The notes under the pieces: generated by a model
Told to the model about the DNA's origin: nothing
Seen by the model: the letters and a program-made list of their open reading frames with translations, nothing else
Database searches by the model: none
Program-made: the position numbers and the translations under genes
Shown: piece after piece, positions 34,966 through 38,655 of the stretch
Layout of the letters: every line of letters starts with the position of its first letter
Numbering within the stretch: the stretch's first letter is position 1
Origin: an uncultured Eubacterium sp.
Lineage (GTDB): Bacteria; Bacillota; Clostridia; Lachnospirales; Lachnospiraceae
Length of the DNA stretch: 38,655 nt
Assembly: GCA_948470065.1 (NCBI GenBank)
Contig: CAOKNO010000024.1
Coordinates: forward strand, 1 to 38,655
Reading direction: 5' to 3'

Positions 34966-35811
34966 TTATCCCTTGCAGTCCAGCATAGAAGCCCATTCCT
35001 CTGGGAAAAACTGTCCCATGATTTCCTCCTGCCGCTGTCCTGCCAATTCTCTCTGCTCCTCTGTAGCCATCCTATCTTCTACATTCCCAGCCTGATCCAG
35101 ATGATTCTTTGTACCTGCAGCTTCCTGGCTCTCTTCTTGAGGCAACTTACCCAGTTCCTCGCCCTCTTCTTGAGGCAACTTACCCAGTTCCTCGCCCTCT
35201 TCTTGTGGCAGCTTGCCCAATTCCTGCTTCCCACTTGGGTTCTGTTTCGCCGGATGCCCGCTTATCGCCTGACCTTCTTTTGGATTTCCTGCCTTTGCTG
35301 GATACCCGCTTATCGCCTGACCCTCTTCTGGCTCCTCTTCCTTTGCAGGCTCTCCCATCGCTTCCTGGATTGCTGACTTCACAGCCTCTCCTAACAGTTC
35401 GCCAAACTGCTGGCTCATTTTCGCCGCTTCTGTAACCTGCTCGTAAGCCTGTAGGACTATGGTCTGTTTCTCTTCCTTCGAAGACGCCTCCTGCAGCGCA
35501 TGTTTGATCCGTTCCCCTTGCTGCCTGGCAAGCTCCGCCATCTGGGCAAGCTGCGGATTTACGCGCATAAGGAAGGCCTTATCCTGTGGGGAAACGGCTT
35601 CCCCACGGGCAATCCTGCGGGCAATCTGCATGGCCTTTTTGGCCTCCCTTTCACTGTCGTCTACCTCTTTCGGCTCCGTTACCTGCCAGAGCAGCGATTT
35701 CTTTGCTTCATCCTGTTCCACCCCTGTGAGGTTGCGTATGACCTGTCCCACATCTACAAGGAGCGTTCCATTTGCCGATTTTGCGGCTTCCCCAGCTTTG
35801 ATTACATACAT
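34966..35811 (-). CDS. Unknown protein with helical core and acidic tandem repeats
   Basis: I do not recognise this 281-residue protein. The N-terminal part (1-55) includes MYVIKAGEAAKSANG. Residues about 60-150 are strongly helical and charged (VSPQDKAFLMRVNPQLAQM, AYEQVTEAAKMSQQFGELL). A repeat region follows with two 16-residue units (EGQAISGYPAK, EGQAISGHPAK) and three 11-residue units (ELGKLPQEEGE). The C-terminus (about 240-281) is again helical. There is no signal peptide or membrane helix, so it is probably cytosolic. The start at 35811 has GGGAGGT 8 nt upstream; the frame to 35841 has none. It lies between lgt and the alcohol dehydrogenase, 15 nt before the latter, with no functional hint from either. 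Confidence 0.75.
   Translation of the reverse strand: MYVIKAGEAAKSANGTLLVDVGQVIRNLTGVEQDEAKKSLLWQVTEPKEVDDSEREAKKAMQIARRIARGEAVSPQDKAFLMRVNPQLAQMAELARQQGERIKHALQEASSKEEKQTIVLQAYEQVTEAAKMSQQFGELLGEAVKSAIQEAMGEPAKEEEPEEGQAISGYPAKAGNPKEGQAISGHPAKQNPSGKQELGKLPQEEGEELGKLPQEEGEELGKLPQEESQEAAGTKNHLDQAGNVEDRMATEEQRELAGQRQEEIMGQFFPEEWASMLDCKG
35131..35229 (-). repeat. Three 33-bp tandem repeats within the unknown gene
   Basis: Units 35131-35163 and 35164-35196 are identical base for base; the third, 35197-35229, differs at several positions. They encode the 11-residue ELGKLPQEEGE unit. The identity of two units suggests recent slippage and a length-variable tract. Confidence 0.9.
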
Positions 35812-35893
35812 ATTCCCATACCTCCCATTGATCCAAACCATTTATACTTATATCGGTTTCCAATCAGTTCCAATTTAGTATGGTCCCATGCGC

Positions 35894-36646
35894 TTAATTG
35901 GCAGGCTGGCGTTTCCCGGCATATACATAGAGCGAGATCCCCAACGCCAGTATCACAATTGAAATGATCTGGGATGTAGATAAAAAGCCCAATGCCCCGC
36001 GGTAATCGTTGCGGAACATCTCTATGACAAACCGGCCGACGCTGTATAAGATACAGTAAACTGCCGACACCTTCCCAAGCGCAGGCTGCTTTTTTGCATA
36101 AGCCATCAGGAAAAACGCCAAGGCAAAATCCCCAATGCTGGAATATATTTGTGTCGGGATGAGCTTAACGCCATTTGGCGCCAACTGGGACTGCCAATAC
36201 TGGATGCCGATGGCGGCATCTGTTTCCCTTCCATAACAGCAACCTGCAAAAAAACAGCCAATCCGTCCACAGCCTTGGGCGAAAGCAACTGCTGGGAGCA
36301 CAAGATCCAAGTATTCCATAAAGATCACTTTCTTATAACGGCAGTACCAAAACCCCGCCAGCACCCCTCCGGCAATCCCCCCGTATACCACCCAGCCATT
36401 CTGGAAATCCAACAGCATGGCGGGGCGTTCTAGCACATCCTTGATGCTGACCAGGTAAAACAAACATTTGCTGCCCAAGGCTCCGCCCAGGACAGCGCAC
36501 CAGAAGATCCCATATAAGATATCCGCATCCATCCCCCGTTTCCTGGCACGCCATTCACTGATCACAAGCGCGCTCATATAGCCAATGGCAACCATAATCC
36601 CATACATATGCACCGTAAACGGCCCAAGGTGTATTTCATTAATCAT
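35894..36646 (-). CDS. lgt: Prolipoprotein diacylglyceryl transferase, divergent variant
   Basis: A 250-residue, about seven-helix membrane protein of the Lgt family. It would move diacylglycerol from phosphatidylglycerol onto the lipobox Cys of exported prolipoproteins, such as the XylF-like protein in this window. The family pattern is visible: MYGIMVAIGYMSAL, GGIAGGVLAGF, the signature region GRIGCFFAGCCYG and a C-terminal GRFVIEMFRND. In classical Lgt the signature reads roughly GRxGNFxNxExxG; here the Asn and Glu positions are Cys, Ala and Cys, typical of the shorter Firmicutes variants but worth noting. The start at 36646 has GGAGG 5 nt upstream; starts at 36658 and 36724 are less well placed. 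The gene precedes the unknown gene by 82 nt. Confidence 0.85.
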   Translation of the reverse strand: MINEIHLGPFTVHMYGIMVAIGYMSALVISEWRARKRGMDADILYGIFWCAVLGGALGSKCLFYLVSIKDVLERPAMLLDFQNGWVVYGGIAGGVLAGFWYCRYKKVIFMEYLDLVLPAVAFAQGCGRIGCFFAGCCYGRETDAAIGIQYWQSQLAPNGVKLIPTQIYSSIGDFALAFFLMAYAKKQPALGKVSAVYCILYSVGRFVIEMFRNDYRGALGFLSTSQIISIVILALGISLYVYAGKRQPAN

Positions 36647-36710
36647 CTTTTCCTCCATCTTACATTTTATTTTTGTTTTTTGCACATTCCCCTTTTCAAG
36701 CCTTCCGATA

Positions 36711-36740
36711 TCATGTAAAATCAAAGAAAAAGGCGGGCAT
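36711..36740 (-). CDS. Possible 9-residue leader peptide upstream of lgt
   Basis: AGGAGG stands exactly 5 nt before an ATG that opens the nine-codon frame MPAFFFDFT and ends in TGA. It lies just after the lgt promoter and 65 nt before the lgt start. Four of nine residues are Phe. The predicted transcription start falls within the ribosome site, which weakens the case. Confidence 0.3.
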   Translation of the reverse strand: MPAFFFDFT

Positions 36741-36754
36741 GTTTTCCTCCTACG

Positions 36755-36783
36755 ATTATACGTAATTCCCCACCTTTTTGCAA
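36755..36783 (-). promoter_or_regulatory. Promoter of lgt
   Basis: On the minus strand TTGCAA (36783-36778) and a perfect TATAAT (36760-36755) are 17 bp apart. The transcript would carry a leader of about 100 nt before the lgt ATG. Confidence 0.6.
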
Positions 36784-36790
36784 GAGCATT

Positions 36791-36890
36791 TAGGCAATTG
36801 CGAAACTCCCTTTCTGTGGACCTGGCTGGACCCGCTTTTGGATTCTATAGCCAGGCATGTTACTTACCGGGAACCTTTTGCAACTGCCTA
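36791..36890. repeat. MITE-like terminal-inverted-repeat element, copy 1 (100 bp)
   Basis: The ends are TAGGCAATTGCGAAACTCCC and, inverted, TAGGCAGTTGCAAAAGGTTCCC: an imperfect terminal inverted repeat of about 20 bp. The interior shares CCCTTTCT near the left end and CCCGCTTTTG with copy 2 but is otherwise shorter. It holds no open frame. It occupies the gap between lgt and the methyltransferase gene. Confidence 0.7.
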
Positions 36891-36908
36891 GGAGAATGAA
36901 TAGAATAG

Positions 36909-37050
36909 TAGGCGATTGCAAAACTCCCTTTCTAGTAACAGCGGATGTACAATCTGTACAAAAAAGGGCGACTTGCGACGGCATCTGGAGCCCGCTTTTG
37001 TATGGATTGGACTGACGCGTCTGTCCCAGAGAGGGTTTCGCAATTACCTA
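36909..37050. repeat. MITE-like terminal-inverted-repeat element, copy 2 (142 bp)
   Basis: It begins TAGGCGATTGCAAAACTCCC and ends in the inverse, TAGGTAATTGCGAAACCCTC. Inside are a small palindrome, TGTACAATCTGTACA, and the block GGGCGACTTGCGACGG. The 10-bp sequence AATAGAATAG occurs just before the element (36899-36908) and again at 37056-37065, possibly a target duplication though AT-rich. The element ends 33 nt before the methyltransferase ATG. It has no coding capacity. Confidence 0.75.
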
Positions 37051-37083
37051 AATAAAATAGAATAGAATGGAAAGGAACGACAT

Positions 37084-37941
37084 ATGTGGCTTGCAGATAA
37101 ATGGAAAGAATATGAGGTCTTAGACTGCTCCAACGGGGAGAAGCTAGAACGCTGGGGCAAATACACGCTTGTACGCCCAGATCCCCAGGTAATCTGGGAT
37201 ACCCCCAGGGCACGCAAAGGCTGGATACGAAACCACGGGCATTACCATCGGAGCGCAAAAGGGGGCGGTGAATGGGAATTTCATGGGCTGCCCCAACAAT
37301 GGGAGATCCATTATGGGACGCTCACCTTCCAGCTAAAACCCTTTCACTTTAAACACACTGGCCTGTTTCCAGAACAAGCCGTAAACTGGGACTGGATCGG
37401 GGCAAAAATCAAAGCCGCCGGCCGGCCGATCCAAGTCTTAAACCTCTTTGCTTATACTGGCGGAGCCACGTTAGCTGCTGCAGCGGCTGGCGCAAGCGTC
37501 ACGCACGTCGACGCTTCCAAAGGCATGGTCGCCTGGGCGAAGGAAAACGCAGCCTGCTCCGGGCTTTCTAAGGCTCCCATCCGCTGGCTGGTAGACGACT
37601 GCGTTAAATTTGTAGAACGTGAAATCCGCCGTGGCAAGCAATACGACGCCATCATTATGGATCCTCCCTCTTATGGCAGGGGGCCAAAAGGCGAGATCTG
37701 GAAGATTGAGGACTCCATCTATCCATTGGTAGCCCTCTGTACTAAAATCTTATCGCCGGATCCGCTTTTTTACCTGATCAATTCTTACACCACCGGCCTA
37801 CAGCCCGCCGTCCTCGCCTACCTGCTCGGCACGGCGTTACGGCAGTACCACGGAACCGTAGACGCGCAGGAAATCGGCCTTCCCGTGGCTTCCACTGGGC
37901 TAACGCTCCCCTGCGGGGCAAGCGGGCGCTGGGAACGGTAA
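37084..37941 (+). CDS. SAM-dependent RNA methyltransferase, RlmI-like
   Basis: A 285-residue class I methyltransferase of the Methyltrans_SAM group that includes 23S rRNA cytosine-C5 methyltransferase RlmI. The SAM-binding motif is VLNLFAYTGGATLAAAAAG, the acidic loop is VTHVDASKGMVAWAKENA, and motif IV is MDPPSYGRGPKGE. The N-terminal 90 residues (RWGKYTLVRPDPQVIW, KPFHFKHTGLFPEQ) match this group and there is no separate PUA domain, so it is shorter than E. coli RlmI. Probable role: modification of ribosomal RNA. AAAGGA lies about 7 nt before the ATG. It is flanked by MITE-like elements and faces the flavodoxin gene tail to tail. Confidence 0.88.
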   Translation: MWLADKWKEYEVLDCSNGEKLERWGKYTLVRPDPQVIWDTPRARKGWIRNHGHYHRSAKGGGEWEFHGLPQQWEIHYGTLTFQLKPFHFKHTGLFPEQAVNWDWIGAKIKAAGRPIQVLNLFAYTGGATLAAAAAGASVTHVDASKGMVAWAKENAACSGLSKAPIRWLVDDCVKFVEREIRRGKQYDAIIMDPPSYGRGPKGEIWKIEDSIYPLVALCTKILSPDPLFYLINSYTTGLQPAVLAYLLGTALRQYHGTVDAQEIGLPVASTGLTLPCGASGRWER

Positions 37942-37956
37942 CAATTTTGGTCCCAT

Positions 37957-37980
37957 AGGGCGGCTTTCTGCTGCCGCCCT
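37957..37980. terminator. GC hairpin between convergent methyltransferase and flavodoxin genes
   Basis: AGGGCGGC-TTTCTGCT-GCCGCCCT gives a perfect 8-bp stem with an 8-nt loop, 15 nt past the methyltransferase stop and about 35 nt past the flavodoxin stop on the other strand. No clear U-tract follows, so it is a probable rather than textbook bidirectional terminator. Confidence 0.55.
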
Positions 37981-38014
37981 AGAATCACTACGCCTTACAA
38001 GAGCAGGCAAGAAG

Positions 38015-38536
38015 TCATTTTCTGATGCATTCTAATATCGGCTCTACGTATTTCTTATCTGTTATATCATAAGACTTAGAAAGAAACCGGATCATATTCT
38101 GTTCTGTTTCTGTTTTATCCTTTTTTGCCTGGAGCGATTTTACAAACATCTTCATCATAAAATATGACAGCTTCGGCATTTTCTCATAATCCAGCCCGCC
38201 CGGGCAATAAAATACATTTACTTTTTTTAACTCCATCTCGGTAAAGTTTTGCTTCAAGGCAAGTTCAATTTCTGGGCTATCGATCGGGCTTGCGCCAACA
38301 CAGAACGCTATCAGTTTCTTGCCATCCCATTTATCTATCATCCCTTTGAACCAACGGATTCCACGGATACGGCCTACGCACGCACAACCTCCAAAAATAA
38401 CCGCATCGTATGATCCGAAATCTTTCTTTTTTGCCATTGGCAATTCCAGGCAGTCTGCTCCCAATGCTTCTGCTATCCATTGGGCATACCGTTTTGTAAA
38501 CCCTGTCTGCGACTTATAAATTACAACTGCTTTCAT
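38015..38536 (-). CDS. Flavodoxin-domain protein
   Basis: The 174-residue protein starts with the flavodoxin fold and its phosphate-binding loop, VVIYKSQTGFTKRYAQWIAE. It continues with DAVIFGGCACVGRIRGIRWF and KKLIAFCVGASP, typical of the Flavodoxin_5 (protoporphyrinogen oxidase-like) group. It likely binds FMN and carries electrons or acts as a reductase for an unknown partner. Start 38536 has AAGGAG 8 nt upstream; the frame to 38578 would begin inside the repeat element. No partner gene is adjacent. Confidence 0.85.
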   Translation of the reverse strand: MKAVVIYKSQTGFTKRYAQWIAEALGADCLELPMAKKKDFGSYDAVIFGGCACVGRIRGIRWFKGMIDKWDGKKLIAFCVGASPIDSPEIELALKQNFTEMELKKVNVFYCPGGLDYEKMPKLSYFMMKMFVKSLQAKKDKTETEQNMIRFLSKSYDITDKKYVEPILECIRK

Positions 38537-38565
38537 GGATGTTTCTCCTTTCATCCTAATCAATA

Positions 38566-38655
38566 TAGGCGATTGCAAATCTCCCTTTCTAGAAACAGCA
38601 GATGTACAATCTGTACAAAATAAGGGCGACTTGCGACGGCGTCTGGAGCCCGCTT
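38566..38655. repeat. MITE-like element, copy 3 (cut by window edge)
   Basis: It begins TAGGCGATTGCAAATCTCCC and matches copy 2 (36909-36998) along its whole visible length with about five differences, one of them a 1-bp indel in the A-tract. It has the same orientation as copy 2 and starts 30 nt upstream of the flavodoxin ATG. Confidence 0.85.

Noticed and set aside
35131..35229. Repeats considered as a CRISPR-like array
   Set aside because: The units are contiguous without spacers and lie in frame within a coding sequence.
36791..37050. Elements considered as insertion-sequence remnants with a coding transposase
   Set aside because: They are only 100-142 bp and carry no open frame; a non-autonomous repeat is the better reading.

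Overview
This window looks like a chromosomal segment of a Gram-positive anaerobe of the Clostridia, most likely a fibre-degrading Lachnospiraceae. The evidence is strong AGGAGG-type ribosome sites, lipobox-type binding proteins, YesM/YesN-type (LytS/AraC) two-component pairs, secreted glycosidases carrying FIVAR and BspA-like LRR_5 modules, and a meso-diaminopimelate dehydrogenase. The taxon is an inference from protein style, not from a marker gene. Almost everything is on the minus strand; only ddh and a methyltransferase are on the plus strand.

Positions 1-24253 form a xylan/glycan utilisation locus. From its upstream end it holds a 2084-residue two-headed GH43 enzyme (17999-24253), a histidine kinase/AraC response regulator pair (14408-17748), a membrane-anchored solute-binding protein, a GH10 xylanase with LRR_5 tail, and an AGE-family sugar epimerase (8793-14342). 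It continues with a XylFII-like anchored binding protein, a LytS-type kinase, an AraC-type regulator and a XylF-like lipoprotein (3354-8611). It ends in a GH30 enzyme that runs off the left edge and is starting a second, near-identical GH30 domain. Three sugar-binding proteins are present but no ABC permease or ATPase. At least two of them therefore look like sensory subunits for the two kinases.

Positions 24695-31667 are a four-gene signalling operon: a lone receiver, a hybrid kinase with a degenerate receiver, a true receiver and an HPt domain, a second hybrid kinase whose C-terminus is a complete DegV (fatty-acid-binding) domain, and a MATE exporter. It closes with a textbook terminator. 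No DNA-binding output domain is present. This is the best candidate for an undescribed system in the window.

Positions 31770-38536 are mostly housekeeping or accessory genes: an M15 peptidase with peptidoglycan-binding tail, ddh, an iron-type alcohol dehydrogenase converging on ddh with overlapping stops, an unknown repeat-bearing protein, an Lgt variant, an RlmI-like methyltransferase and a flavodoxin. Three copies of a short terminal-inverted-repeat (MITE-like) element surround the last two genes; the third is cut by the right edge.

No rRNA, tRNA, CRISPR array, transposase or phage structural gene was seen.
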